A stretch of DNA of 64,000 nucleotides from Oceanospirillaceae bacterium (GCA_013215375.1 JABSRB010000016.1:1-64000); one strand, 5' to 3'. Counted from the first letter of the stretch, positions 27,141-36,849 are shown. Notes: generated by a model from the letters alone, not told the origin. Numbers and translations: made by a program.

Positions 27141-29057
27141 TTATTTACAATAATCATCGAACGGATTAGCTTGGCTAATATCGATGCTATTTTTATAGCC
27201 AGGAATATCTATCTGACTATCGGTGATGGTTAAATCATCACCTTCAAGTACATTGTGATTAAATTTGTAACTAGGTTTTACTTCACCGCGACAGGCGCTG
27301 GCATCATAAGCTTGCGCTTTAGCATCGACCTGTACGTTCAGTGTTTGCCATTGCTTAAATTTCTCTGCACCGTGTTTATTCAATAACATGTCTTTAACGA
27401 TATGCGGACTGAGTACTGGGGCGCTGGCATTGTTGCCACCAAAGCCTTTGGAATTCAAGATGACAGAATCCATACCCGTAACACCTACATTTAAATGCTC
27501 TCTAGAGAGTAGTAAATTACTTTGGTGTACATCATCGGCAAAACTCTCGCTAGTAGCGATGCCTGGAATATAACCGTAGGCCCAAGTTCCCAGTGAAGAT
27601 GCTAACTGGTCACCGCCTGCAGTGCCTTGAGAGTGCCCCAAGTAACATTTTATCGCTGCTACAGGCCACTTGTCGATTGCAAAAGCTTTGGCTACTTGGT
27701 TGATAACATGAGATTCAGTCACTCTGTTTTGTGGGGTGCTAGTGCCGTGTGCCTGTACAAAAGAGCGTTGTTGCAGTGATTCTTTACCGAGTATCGCGCT
27801 GATCAGTGCCGCTGATTTACTCAAGGTAATATAGTTGCCAATACCCGGTGCTGAAATAGATTTTTTGTGGCCATCTGCGTTGACAAAAACATCGGGAACC
27901 GCACCGTGAATTTGTGCACCTAACTCAAGGGCCAGTTCATCGTTCATCAACAGTACAAACTGGCTGGACTCGCCAATGGTGAAACCACAGTTTTCAGCAA
28001 AGGGGCGGCAAGAGGTGCGATAGTGCTCATCGGTCAATTCGTCAACGTTATTGAGCGCTTTAAGATCTTTGTCTTCTGCGAGCGCACCCATAGTGCGAAA
28101 GCCTTCGATAATTTCCGGGGTAATAGGTGCATCACTGCCGCCCACTAGCACCACTTTTTTACGTCCCTCGCGGATATCTTGTACGCCGTTACGCAAGTTA
28201 TATAAAAAAGTGGCGCAGGCACCAAGTGAACCGCCTGTGCTGCCAACATTACCTATAACATAAGCGTTGACAAAATCTGCGGGCATTTGCGCGTAGCCCA
28301 ATGGCATTTGCTTGGAGGTAATGCGCTTGCCGATGCTGGGGTATTTAGTGAGACCGCCAAAGCCTAAATCATCTAACTGGCCAATAGAGTTGCTGGCGTA
28401 GACCGCAATGTCATCGGGGGAGACTGCATCTGCAATATCTTCAAAGGGAATACCGCAGGAGCTAATGGCATCGGAGGCAGCGTAAATCGTCATTTGTAAA
28501 TTGCGCGGATGGTTACGCGATTGATAAAGTTTGCCCGGCTCAAATCCCGTGGGTAATTGCCCCGCTGTTTTAACGGCCGCCTCTTTCGTATCCGGTAAAA
28601 TAACCGGTAACTCGCCGGTAACGGTGATTTTAAATAGGTTATCGGCGAGTTCTTCTAACTGCCAGTTTTCGGGGATTACATTGGGTAGTTGGCGTTTAGT
28701 TAATGAAAAACATAACGGCTCGATCGCTTTAAGCGCGGTGGCTTTGTTAAATGTCATGGCGTTGACATCAAAGTGCTGCTTATCGATTTTACGAATCAGT
28801 GAGTTTTTAAGAACTTGCTCGCTAATGGACTCCACTAAACTTGCAAGGGAGTGGAACTCGCCTAATTCAGTCTGATAGTGCTCTTGGTCTTTAGTGACAG
28901 TGACCAGGTTACTGATAGTAGCGAGAGATAAAAGGGTTGCAGCGCGTGCCTCGGGAGTGAGCTTTTCAATAATTAAACGTCGATAACTGTGGTGAAAGGA
29001 GCTTCTTCCTGCTGGATTGATACCACCGAATCCAACAATAACGGGTAGATGTGACAA
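27141..29057 (-). CDS. fabY: Beta-ketoacyl-ACP synthase FabY-type (fatty acid initiation)
   Basis: A 638-residue condensing enzyme. The N-terminus (LPVIVGFGGINPAGRSSFHHSYRR) and the overall length match the FabY family described in Pseudomonas, which condenses acetyl-CoA with malonyl-ACP to start fatty acid synthesis and replaces FabH. The catalytic triad is visible: Cys in SLGACATFLYNLR, His in VQAHGTSTPQNR and His in KCYLGHSQGTAGG. It is monocistronic or in a two-gene unit with the downstream lipoprotein. About 380 bp without genes lie upstream. Confidence 0.9.
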   Translation of the reverse strand: MSHLPVIVGFGGINPAGRSSFHHSYRRLIIEKLTPEARAATLLSLATISNLVTVTKDQEHYQTELGEFHSLASLVESISEQVLKNSLIRKIDKQHFDVNAMTFNKATALKAIEPLCFSLTKRQLPNVIPENWQLEELADNLFKITVTGELPVILPDTKEAAVKTAGQLPTGFEPGKLYQSRNHPRNLQMTIYAASDAISSCGIPFEDIADAVSPDDIAVYASNSIGQLDDLGFGGLTKYPSIGKRITSKQMPLGYAQMPADFVNAYVIGNVGSTGGSLGACATFLYNLRNGVQDIREGRKKVVLVGGSDAPITPEIIEGFRTMGALAEDKDLKALNNVDELTDEHYRTSCRPFAENCGFTIGESSQFVLLMNDELALELGAQIHGAVPDVFVNADGHKKSISAPGIGNYITLSKSAALISAILGKESLQQRSFVQAHGTSTPQNRVTESHVINQVAKAFAIDKWPVAAIKCYLGHSQGTAGGDQLASSLGTWAYGYIPGIATSESFADDVHQSNLLLSREHLNVGVTGMDSVILNSKGFGGNNASAPVLSPHIVKDMLLNKHGAEKFKQWQTLNVQVDAKAQAYDASACRGEVKPSYKFNHNVLEGDDLTITDSQIDIPGYKNSIDISQANPFDDYCK

Positions 29058-29436
29058 ATAATGCTCCTTAAAACTATTAGATAGGGGATGAACTTAAATA
29101 GATGAAATGTTGTTCAAACCGCGAATAGAAACTTAATACAATTATCGTTGCGTATTCTAGCGATTGCGGCTAAAAGAGGCTAGGTTTTTGACCAGAATTT
29201 ACCAACAAATTATCCACTGCGCGTTTTAATTATATAAAGTAGTTGGGTGTGAGCTTTTGCATATTTAAAGTAGCGCCGATAAAAACCTTAGCAAAGGTAG
29301 GAATTTGGTTAGCTTTGTGTTTTTATGCTGTAATCTACCGGTTGTATGCTATTGCAAGTATCAAAAAATAGCTCGGTAATTAATTGCTACCTATATGCAT
29401 TGAATCCTCTGGTAAAGAGAAAAAGGAATCCTTTTT
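29058..29436. other. Intergenic region between divergent fabY and OmpA-like gene
   Basis: About 380 bp without a credible ORF. It should contain the fabY promoter on the - strand and the promoter of the OmpA-like lipoprotein on the + strand. I saw no recognisable operator, riboswitch or strong hairpin. Confidence 0.5.
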
Positions 29437-30096
29437 ATGAGTAAAAAAATAGCCGCCTTAGTACTGCCTCTCATTCTTTTAACCGGGTGTGCCGCGACTC
29501 AAGGGCCCAATGGTAAAACTACCTATGGCGCGATAGGCGGAGCACTAGTAGGCGCCCTTTTAGGTAGCCAAATGGATAATGATGGTAACCGTGATACCGG
29601 TATTATAGTCGGTGCGTTAGCAGGCGCTGCAGCCGGTGGCGCTATTGGTAATTATATGGATCGTCAAGAGGCGGCCATGCGCGCCCAGCTTGAAGATGAA
29701 AGACGTCGCAATGCCATTGAAATAGAGCGCATTAAAGATGACACGTTAAGACTAGTGTTAAACGATGATGTCTCCTTTGATTTCAACTCTGCGCAAGTTA
29801 AGCCTTCTTTTCACAAGTCATTAGACAAAGTGAATCAAGTTTTAGGACACTACAGCAGCTCTAGAATCACCATTGTCGGTCACACCGATTCAAAGGGTTC
29901 AGAGAGTTACAACCAGTCACTTTCAGAGCGACGTGCCAGTGCGGTAAAAAACTATTTATCAGGTGGCGGTGTAGTGGTGAGTCGTTTAAATACCTTAGGT
30001 CGTGGCGAACTACAGCCTAGAGATACCAACGATACTAGTGCCGGTCGCTCACGTAACCGTCGTGTAGAATTATTAGTACAAGCGATAGGTAGTTAA
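29437..30096 (+). CDS. OmpA-family outer membrane lipoprotein (YiaD-like)
   Basis: A 219-residue lipoprotein: signal with lipobox LLTGC, then a glycine-rich hairpin region with repeated GAIGGALVGALLGSQ-type motifs (glycine zipper, about 30-75), a short charged helix (ERRRNAIEIERIKDD) and a C-terminal OmpA peptidoglycan-binding domain (about 105-217: VSFDFNSAQVKPSF, IVGHTDSKGSESYNQSLSERRA, GRSRNRRVELLV). It links the outer membrane to peptidoglycan. AAGGAA precedes the ATG, and a strong terminator follows, so it is monocistronic. Confidence 0.9.
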   Translation: MSKKIAALVLPLILLTGCAATQGPNGKTTYGAIGGALVGALLGSQMDNDGNRDTGIIVGALAGAAAGGAIGNYMDRQEAAMRAQLEDERRRNAIEIERIKDDTLRLVLNDDVSFDFNSAQVKPSFHKSLDKVNQVLGHYSSSRITIVGHTDSKGSESYNQSLSERRASAVKNYLSGGGVVVSRLNTLGRGELQPRDTNDTSAGRSRNRRVELLVQAIGS

Positions 30097-30122
30097 GGCT
30101 AGCTAAAAAGCTAGAAGCTAAG

Positions 30123-30159
30123 AAGCCGCTGATCATTTGCATGCTCAGCGGCTTTTTTA
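30123..30159 (+). terminator. Intrinsic terminator after the OmpA-like gene
   Basis: AAGCCGCTGA and TCAGCGGCTT form a perfect 10-bp stem with a 12-nt loop and a run of six T. It lies 27 bp after the stop codon. Confidence 0.9.
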
Positions 30160-30385
30160 TGTGCGGTCAGTTTTATTTCGACAAATACCAGTTACTAAGT
30201 TGAAAAACCATGTAGGCGAAAGATATTCGTATCTGTGATCCAGATCTCGGTTAACGTATCCAACCAGTCTTCTTTATTTTACCTTCCAGATTAAAATAGC
30301 CTCCGAGAAATTTAAGAATTAGCGTATTATTTTCAAAAATTATAAAAACTCTAGTTTCGTTAGTCTTTATCAGGGTCTTTTTTCT

Positions 30386-32290
30386 ATGTTAAAAATACAT
30401 TGGTTGGGCATTCGCGGCCGTTTATTGCTGGCCTTCGCAGTATTAAGTGCCTTTACCATTTTTTCTAGTGTGGTCGGTTGGCTATCGCACAATCGACTTG
30501 AGCAAGAGCTGACTCGAGTGGTCGAGGGCAACTTATATACCTTGCAACTAGTGGCGGATATCAAAGAGCGCGCCGCAAAAATCACCATCATAGCCCCGAG
30601 CTTGTTGCAGGCAAAAGATGATGCCGCACAAGATGAAATTTGGCAGCTGCTAAATGCTAACATCGCGGCGATCGCGAAATTACTGCCAAGGGTAGTGACG
30701 CTTTCATCTAGCCCACAACTCACCATTACTCCTTCTGCGCAGTTGGAGAAACTGAATAAAACCTTGGCGCAGCTTGATGAGAATGTGGTTATCAGGCTCA
30801 AAGTAGTTAAAGCCAAAGAAGCGCTCAACCAGCGTTTGCGCTGGGCAGGTGCCGCCTTTTTGAGTGATATCGACAGTTTGGAGCAACAGATTGAAAATGA
30901 TCAGTATCAACGTTTTAGTCAACATCTACCGAGTGCAGCCCTGTTTAATAACCAAGATACTCAAAGACTTTATCGTTTAAAAGCGGATGTGAATTTACTG
31001 ATAAATTTGCTCGAGCGTGCCCAGCACTTACCAGATATTAATTCTCTTATTGCGATTCATATCCACTCGGATCAACTGATCGATCAGATAAATACTGACT
31101 TGCCAAAATTAAAGGTGTTTCGCAGCCAGGCAAAGCTAAGACAAACCTTGGAAAATATCGTGCGCTTAGCCCAAGGAGAAGGCAATATTTTTAGTATTAG
31201 ACGCGAGTTACGTGCCATAGGAGATCAGGGACAGTTGCAGGTAAATAAGACTCATCAAGCGCTTGATAGCTTAAATATCAAATTGGGCGAACTCGCCTTA
31301 GGTGCGCAGCAAGCGTCGCAGCTCGCGGTGAGAAATGCCCGCGCCACGATTCGACGCGATCGTGTTTGGATGGTGTCATTAGTAGCGGCTAGTCTGTTGT
31401 TTTCGCTATTGTTTGTCTGGCTGTACGTCGGTCGTAATATGGTGGCGCGTATCACCGCTTTAGATTCAAGCATGCGTGCCATTGCCAACGGTAATTTAGA
31501 GCGAGAAGTTGCTGTTAAAGGTCGCGATGAAATCGGGGCGATGGCAAGGTCGCTGCTGAGTTTTCGCGATCAGCTAGCAACGTTACAAGAAGACTTAGTA
31601 CAGGCGGGTAAATTGGCGGCGCTGGGGCAATTGTCGGCGGGTATTGCCCATGAAATTAATCAACCGCTCTTTGCTATTAGTCACTATGCGCGCAATGGTA
31701 TAAGACTGATAGAGTTAGATCGAAAAGAAGAGACACAAAAGAATTTACAGCAGATATCCAACTTGACCAAACGCGCCACAGCCATTATTACGCGACTTAA
31801 ATATATGGCGCGCGATCAACAGGCAGTGCTGCTTCCCATTGAAATGTCTGCAGTAATACACAATGCGGTTAAAATGTTGGTGGGTGATGAAATACGAGAT
31901 CAAACTCACATAGAGATCAATATAGAGCAGCGCAGTAATCTGGTACTCGCCGATCAAATACAATTGGAGCAAGTGCTACTCAACTTATTAACTAACGCTT
32001 TAGATGCACTGCGTGATGCGCCGCAAAAAAACATTGTTATTAATTGTATGCACAGCGCCGATTATATTGAAGTGCGTGTCATGGATACAGGACTGGGTAT
32101 CAGTGAGGAGATGTTGAAGAAAATTTTTGATCCCTTTTTTAGCACCAAACGTCGCGGGCAAAATTTGGGTTTGGGACTGTCTATTTCTTTTAATATTATC
32201 AAAAGTTTTCAAGGTAAACTCAGTGTCGAGAACAGCGCGCACAGCGGCGCCATTTTTTGTATTCAGTTACCCCATCGAGGCAAGGTATGA
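30386..32290 (+). CDS. Membrane sensor histidine kinase controlling the TRAP operon
   Basis: A 634-residue kinase: a first membrane helix at about 10-30, a long mostly helical periplasmic sensor (about 31-325, TorS-like in layout), a second helix (about 328-350, MVSLVAASLLFSLLFVWLYVG), HAMP (about 350-402), a short coiled coil, then HisKA with AGIAHEINQPLFAISHYA (phospho-accepting His) and HATPase with N box LNLLTNALDAL, G1 DTGLGIS and G2 GLGLSISFNI. The NQPL H-box is typical of DctB/NtrB-like kinases. The stop overlaps the start of the sigma-54 activator gene. It probably senses the TRAP substrate or a substrate-loaded DctP. Confidence 0.9.
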   Translation: MLKIHWLGIRGRLLLAFAVLSAFTIFSSVVGWLSHNRLEQELTRVVEGNLYTLQLVADIKERAAKITIIAPSLLQAKDDAAQDEIWQLLNANIAAIAKLLPRVVTLSSSPQLTITPSAQLEKLNKTLAQLDENVVIRLKVVKAKEALNQRLRWAGAAFLSDIDSLEQQIENDQYQRFSQHLPSAALFNNQDTQRLYRLKADVNLLINLLERAQHLPDINSLIAIHIHSDQLIDQINTDLPKLKVFRSQAKLRQTLENIVRLAQGEGNIFSIRRELRAIGDQGQLQVNKTHQALDSLNIKLGELALGAQQASQLAVRNARATIRRDRVWMVSLVAASLLFSLLFVWLYVGRNMVARITALDSSMRAIANGNLEREVAVKGRDEIGAMARSLLSFRDQLATLQEDLVQAGKLAALGQLSAGIAHEINQPLFAISHYARNGIRLIELDRKEETQKNLQQISNLTKRATAIITRLKYMARDQQAVLLPIEMSAVIHNAVKMLVGDEIRDQTHIEINIEQRSNLVLADQIQLEQVLLNLLTNALDALRDAPQKNIVINCMHSADYIEVRVMDTGLGISEEMLKKIFDPFFSTKRRGQNLGLGLSISFNIIKSFQGKLSVENSAHSGAIFCIQLPHRGKV

Positions 32291-33660
32291 GCGAGAACAG
32301 CAACATTGAAGTAATAGTGATCGACGATGAGGAAGTGGTACGCGAGGCTGTAATGCAGACTCTAGAGTTAGAAGGTTATAGTGTCTGGGGGTATGAAAAT
32401 CCGCTAGAGGCGATCGAGCGTTGCTCTATGTCTTTCAGTGGCGTGATTATTTGCGATCTACGTATGGATATTATGGATGGCATTGCAGTGTTAAAGCGGA
32501 TATTGGCTATCGATGCGCAAATACCGGTGATTATGTTTAGCGCGCATGCGGACATAGCCACCGCGATTCACGCTATCAGGCTAGGTGCTTATGATTTCCT
32601 GGAAAAAACAGATGACCCGGAACAGCAGCTAAACAGTGTGCAGCGCGCCTGGAAAAAAAGGCAATTAGTACTGGAAAATCGACAGCTCAAACAGGTCATT
32701 CAAGGGCATCACCAAATCAATGATCGATTAGTGGGCAGTAGCGCGCTAATAAAACAATTACGTCAAAGCGTGTTGCAATTAGCGCAAGTGAATGTCGATC
32801 TTATTATTGTCGGTCAGACCGGCACTGGCAAAGAAGTGGTGGCGAAATGCCTGCATGATTTTAGTCCGCGCGCCAAGCAGCCTTTTGTCGCCCTAAACTG
32901 TGGTGCCTTAGCTGAGTCAGTGATGGAGAGCGAACTGTTTGGTCACGAGGCGGGTGCCTTTACCGGCGCGCTTAAAAAACGCATTGGCAAGCTAGAGTTC
33001 GCCAACGGCGGTACTTTATTCTTAGATGAAATAGAGAGCATGCCCGCGGCCTTACAAGTGCGTTTGCTTCGTGTATTACAGGAGCGCAGCCTACAGCGAG
33101 TCGGCGGCAACCTAGATATAAAAGTGGATATTAGAGTGGTAGCGGCGGCTAAAATAGATTTGCTAGAGGCGGCTAACAAAGGTGAATTTAGAGAAGATCT
33201 TTATTATCGATTAAATGTAGCCAGGGTCGATATTCCCTCGCTGGCACAGCGCAAAGACGATATTGGACAGTTGTTTAAACATTTTGTCGCACAAAGTGCT
33301 GAGCAATATGAGCAGGAAGAGAGGGAGGTTCCTGCCAGTTTGTTACAGCAGCTTAAGCAACAGCCGTGGCCTGGCAATGTGCGTGAATTGCGCAATGCCG
33401 CGCAGCGCTGGGCGATTGGCCTACCGTTAAATATAGCCGGGTTGGCTTTTGAGGCGCCATTAACGTCTGCGGATGATTTAGAAACTAAGCTTGGCAGCTA
33501 TGAGTGTGATCTGATCAGCACGGCGCTGGCTGAACAAAATGGCCAGATCGAACTAACCGCAAAAGCGCTAGGTATACCGCGTAAAAAGCTCTATTTAAGA
33601 ATGAAGAAATACCAGTTGGAAAGAAGAGACTTCTGTAGTGGCGAAGGGGATAACGGCTGA
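32287..33660 (+). CDS. NtrC/DctD-type sigma-54 response regulator
   Basis: The start is set at the ATG at 32287 (MSENSNIEVIVIDDEEVV), which overlaps the kinase stop as ATGA; the track start at 32257 lies inside the kinase. The 457-residue protein has a receiver (about 1-125, phospho-Asp in VIICDLRMDIMDG), an AAA+ domain (about 145-385) with Walker A GQTGTGKE, the GAFTGA loop, Walker B GGTLFLDEIE, and a Fis-type helix-turn-helix (about 425-448, LTAKALGIPRKKLYLRMK). It should activate the sigma-54 promoter found just downstream, from the paired sites at 33661-33706. Confidence 0.93.
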   Translation: MSENSNIEVIVIDDEEVVREAVMQTLELEGYSVWGYENPLEAIERCSMSFSGVIICDLRMDIMDGIAVLKRILAIDAQIPVIMFSAHADIATAIHAIRLGAYDFLEKTDDPEQQLNSVQRAWKKRQLVLENRQLKQVIQGHHQINDRLVGSSALIKQLRQSVLQLAQVNVDLIIVGQTGTGKEVVAKCLHDFSPRAKQPFVALNCGALAESVMESELFGHEAGAFTGALKKRIGKLEFANGGTLFLDEIESMPAALQVRLLRVLQERSLQRVGGNLDIKVDIRVVAAAKIDLLEAANKGEFREDLYYRLNVARVDIPSLAQRKDDIGQLFKHFVAQSAEQYEQEEREVPASLLQQLKQQPWPGNVRELRNAAQRWAIGLPLNIAGLAFEAPLTSADDLETKLGSYECDLISTALAEQNGQIELTAKALGIPRKKLYLRMKKYQLERRDFCSGEGDNG

Positions 33661-33706
33661 GTCACTTGTGACACTTTTGGTGGGTTTTATAGGAGTCAAA
33701 AGTGAC
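33661..33706. promoter_or_regulatory. Paired upstream activator sites for the NtrC-type regulator
   Basis: Two similar dyads lie about 34 bp apart: GTCACTTGTGAC at 33661-33672 and GTCAAAAGTGAC at 33695-33706. They sit 76-121 bp upstream of a consensus -24/-12 promoter and right after the gene for a DctD-like activator, the usual place for enhancer sites. Assignment to this regulator is inference. Confidence 0.7.
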
Positions 33707-33781
33707 CTAAAATAGCAATGGATTAAATGTCTATATTTGTTAACTTGTTGATGTTAAAAGTTTAATTATATTTTCTGGTAT

Positions 33782-33797
33782 TGGTATGTGTATTGCA
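33782..33797 (+). promoter_or_regulatory. Sigma-54 promoter of dctP
   Basis: TGGTATGTGTATTGCA matches the -24/-12 consensus TGGYRYRN4TTGCW at every defined position, with correct spacing. It is 48 bp upstream of the dctP start codon, and the sigma-54 activator gene is adjacent. Confidence 0.85.
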
Positions 33798-33845
33798 GTT
33801 ATCTGCTCAGCGATTAGCTAACATCTACCCATACGGAGAATAATA

Positions 33846-34841
33846 ATGAAATTTTTGAATGTTAAAAACGCTGCTTTTTGTGCATCCATCATCACCGCCA
33901 CTGCTTTTACCGGCCTGTCCAACTTAAGCGCAGAAATTCGCTGGGATATGCCGCTGCCATACGGTGACGGTACCCACCAGACGCAAGTGGCGCGCAGTTT
34001 TGCCGAGGAAGTTAATAAAAATGCGCAAGGCAAATTGACCATAAAAGTTCACTCGGGCGGCTCGCTGATCAAACACCCTGAAATTCATCGCGCGGTAAAA
34101 TCACGCCAAGTACAACTCGGTGAAGTGTTTATCGGCCGTTTAGGCAACAATGATCCCATCTTTAAATTGGATAATATCCCCTTTTTAGCCACAGATTTTG
34201 ACAGCGCTGAAAAACTTTACCAGGCCTCTAAAGGTGAAATTACCAAAGCACTGGCAAAAGATCACCTGACATTACTTTATACCTCGCCTTGGCCTGCTCA
34301 AGATCTGTATTCAAACAAACCTATTAGCAGCTTGGCGGATTTAAAGGGGCTTAAAATGCGCTCTTACAGCCCGACTACTTCTAGATTGGCTGATTTAATG
34401 GGGACTACCCCAGTGAATATTCCCTTCTCCGATGTCGCTCAGGCATTTACCACTAACGCTATCGACGCCATGGTGACGTCTCCAAGTACTGGGGTGAACG
34501 CGCAGAGCTGGGATTACATCTCGCACTTCTCCACCATCCATGCCTGGATTCCAAAGAACATGTTGTTCGTCAATACTAAGATTTTTAATCGCTTAGATAA
34601 GGATCTGCAGCAAGTAATTTTAACGGCGGCGAAAAATGCAGAGCAAAAAGGTTGGGCACTTGGGCGTAAATTGGCGGTAGAGCACACCGACATGTTACGT
34701 GATAAAGGCATGATCGTTTCCGCTCCTACTGAACAGCTACAGAGTGAACTACAAGCTATTGGTCAAACGATGATTGCCGAGTGGTTAGAAGAGGCGGGTG
34801 CCTCAGGTCAAAGTGTATTAGATGCTTACCAAGCGCAATAG
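33846..34841 (+). CDS. dctP: TRAP transporter substrate-binding protein DctP
   Basis: A 331-residue periplasmic protein with a signal peptide (about 1-28) and the DctP fold: WDMPLPYGDGTHQTQVARSFAEEVNK, KLTIKVHSGGSLIKHPEIHRAV, GLKMRSYSPTTSRLADLMGTTPVNIPFSDVAQAF and TNAIDAMVTSP. The Arg of KMRSY is the residue that commonly contacts a substrate carboxylate in the family. It is the first gene of the sigma-54 driven unit dctP-dctQ-dctM. The ligand is most likely an organic acid; identity cannot be read from sequence. Confidence 0.92.
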   Translation: MKFLNVKNAAFCASIITATAFTGLSNLSAEIRWDMPLPYGDGTHQTQVARSFAEEVNKNAQGKLTIKVHSGGSLIKHPEIHRAVKSRQVQLGEVFIGRLGNNDPIFKLDNIPFLATDFDSAEKLYQASKGEITKALAKDHLTLLYTSPWPAQDLYSNKPISSLADLKGLKMRSYSPTTSRLADLMGTTPVNIPFSDVAQAFTTNAIDAMVTSPSTGVNAQSWDYISHFSTIHAWIPKNMLFVNTKIFNRLDKDLQQVILTAAKNAEQKGWALGRKLAVEHTDMLRDKGMIVSAPTEQLQSELQAIGQTMIAEWLEEAGASGQSVLDAYQAQ

Positions 34842-34883
34842 CGCTTTTTAGATAAGCAGTACATTGCGTCACTGCTCGTACTA

Positions 34884-34933
34884 AGCGTCGTTATGAGCCC
34901 TAATCTTAGGCTGATAGCGGCGCTGCATTTTTT
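34884..34933 (+). terminator. Attenuator-like hairpin between dctP and dctQ
   Basis: A 16-bp imperfect stem (AGCGTCGTTATGAGCC with GGCTGATAGCGGCGCT, 13 positions matching) with a 9-nt loop, then GCA and six T. It probably stops part of the transcription or protects the dctP mRNA 3' end, giving more binding protein than membrane subunits. Confidence 0.7.
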
Positions 34934-34948
34934 GATAAGAGATACCTT

Positions 34949-35464
34949 ATGCAAACACTTAAACGCTATTTCTATCAGTGCTCGTTGATTTTATCGGGTA
35001 GTTGTCTGGTGATGATGGCCCTGCTGATCCTTCTGCAGATAGGGGCTAGAACCTTGGGAGTGGTGATTCCCTCCTCGGAAGATTTCGCCGGATGGCTACT
35101 CTCGGCCACCGTTTTTTTTGGTCTGGCTTACACTTTTAACAGTGGCGGACATATCCGTGTCACTATTTTATTAACCCGCTTGGGGGGCGTTAAACGCCGA
35201 TACATCGAAAACTTTAATGTAACAGCGGCTCTGCTGATCAGTGGTTATATGATGTTTTACTGTCTATACACTGCCTATGAATCATACGATTATCAAGATG
35301 TTACTGATACTTACCTAGTGATGCCACTGTGGTTAGTGCAAGCGCCTATGGCCCTGGGGACGCTGTTTTTATTCCTTGCTGTTTTCGACAGTTTTTGCAC
35401 TGCATTGTCGGGGAAAACGCCCAATTATATTACCCATGAAGATAGTTTAGGTAACCAGGAGTAA
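34949..35464 (+). CDS. dctQ: TRAP transporter small membrane subunit DctQ
   Basis: A 171-residue protein with four predicted helices (about 13-35, 47-68, 90-110, 128-150) and the DctQ-type core (ILLQIGARTLGVVIPSSEDFAGWLLSATVFFGLAYTF, GGHIRVTILL). It forms the permease with DctM in the inner membrane. It lies 3 bp before dctM and 107 bp after dctP, with the attenuator hairpin between. Confidence 0.9.
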   Translation: MQTLKRYFYQCSLILSGSCLVMMALLILLQIGARTLGVVIPSSEDFAGWLLSATVFFGLAYTFNSGGHIRVTILLTRLGGVKRRYIENFNVTAALLISGYMMFYCLYTAYESYDYQDVTDTYLVMPLWLVQAPMALGTLFLFLAVFDSFCTALSGKTPNYITHEDSLGNQE

Positions 35465-35467
35465 GTT

Positions 35468-36772
35468 GTGGATATTATTTTAATAGGGGCGATTTTGTTC
35501 GTCTGCTTACTACTCATGCTGACCAGTGGTATTTGGGTGGCATTGACCCTTACAGGTGTTGCCATCATAGGTTTGAACTTGATTGGCAATACCAGTATAG
35601 GTTTGTTACTGGGTACCTCTTCCTGGAGCGCGATGACCAATTGGTCGCTGACCGCATTACCGCTGTTTATCTGGATGGGTGAAATACTGTTTAGAACGCG
35701 TCTATCCCAAGATTTATTTGAGGGACTAGAGCCGTTATTGTCTAAATTACCCGGCAAACTGCTACACGTCAATATCCTTAGTTGTGGCATCTTTGCCGCA
35801 GTTTCAGGCTCATCGGCGGCCACCGCGGCGACGATAGGGCGGATGACTTTGCCTGAACTAAAAAAGCGCGGCTATGACGAGATGATGGCCATCGGCACTT
35901 TGGCTGGCTCTGGAACTTTAGGACTGTTGATTCCCCCCTCCATTATTTTGATTGTTTATGGCGTCTCTGCCGAAGTATCGATTGCCCGGTTGTTTTTGGC
36001 TGGCGCTTTACCTGGTTTGGTACTGATAGTGATGTTTATGGGTTATACGATCGCCTGGAGTTTGCTCAAAGGTCAATCTAAAAAAGGTGATGAAGCGCGC
36101 GTCTACAGTTTTAAAGAAAAGGTATCCTCGCTTAAAAAGCTAATACCTATCGTTATCTTAATAGGCGGTGTGCTCGGTTCCATCTACAAAGGCGTCGCTA
36201 CCCCCACTGAAGCGGCGGCAATAGGAGTGGCCGGCGCTCTATTGCTCTCTGCAGTATTGGGCAGCTTTAGCTGGTCGGGGCTGCTTGGCAGCATTGAAGG
36301 AGCGGTTAAAAACTCTTGTATGCTGGGGCTTATCTTAGTCGGAGCACACTTTTTGACTTTGGCGATGGGCTTTATTGGCATCCCCAATGCGCTGGCAGAA
36401 TGGATAGCCACACTTGGCTTGTCGCCGCTAGAGTTGATCATTTATTTGACGGTGTTTTTTGTCATAATGGGTTGCTTCCTCGACGGTATCTCAGTGATAG
36501 TGCTCACCACTTCCGTGGTGCTACCGATGGTTACCCAAGCGAATATTGACCTTATCTGGTTTGGTATATTCCTGGTGCTGGTGGTCGAAATGTCGCAGAT
36601 AACCCCTCCGGTAGGTTTCAACTTGTTTGTCATTCAAGCGTTGACCGGTAAGAATATATTGTACATTGCAAAAGCGGCACTGCCGTTCTTCCTTATCATC
36701 GGTTTTGCTATCGTACTGATTACTGCCTTTCCGTCACTTGCGCTCTATCTGCCTAGTTTGATGTCTTCCTAA
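35468..36772 (+). CDS. dctM: TRAP transporter large permease DctM
   Basis: A 434-residue inner membrane protein with about 12 helices and DctM signatures: FVCLLLMLTSGIWVALTL, LPLFIWMGEILFRT, GSSAATAATIGRMTLPELKKRGYD, GTLGLLIPPSIILIVYG, FLDGISVIVLTTSVVLPM and QITPPVGFNLFVIQAL. It is the ion-coupled transport subunit. It starts with GTG at 35468, next to the dctQ stop. A terminator-like hairpin follows about 80 bp downstream. Confidence 0.93.
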   Translation: MDIILIGAILFVCLLLMLTSGIWVALTLTGVAIIGLNLIGNTSIGLLLGTSSWSAMTNWSLTALPLFIWMGEILFRTRLSQDLFEGLEPLLSKLPGKLLHVNILSCGIFAAVSGSSAATAATIGRMTLPELKKRGYDEMMAIGTLAGSGTLGLLIPPSIILIVYGVSAEVSIARLFLAGALPGLVLIVMFMGYTIAWSLLKGQSKKGDEARVYSFKEKVSSLKKLIPIVILIGGVLGSIYKGVATPTEAAAIGVAGALLLSAVLGSFSWSGLLGSIEGAVKNSCMLGLILVGAHFLTLAMGFIGIPNALAEWIATLGLSPLELIIYLTVFFVIMGCFLDGISVIVLTTSVVLPMVTQANIDLIWFGIFLVLVVEMSQITPPVGFNLFVIQALTGKNILYIAKAALPFFLIIGFAIVLITAFPSLALYLPSLMSS

Positions 36773-36849
36773 ATCAGTGATTTTGTCATTAAATCCTGTC
36801 ACAAATAAGGTACTTAATGGCATGCTTGCTAGCTAGATAAGGTAAATAA

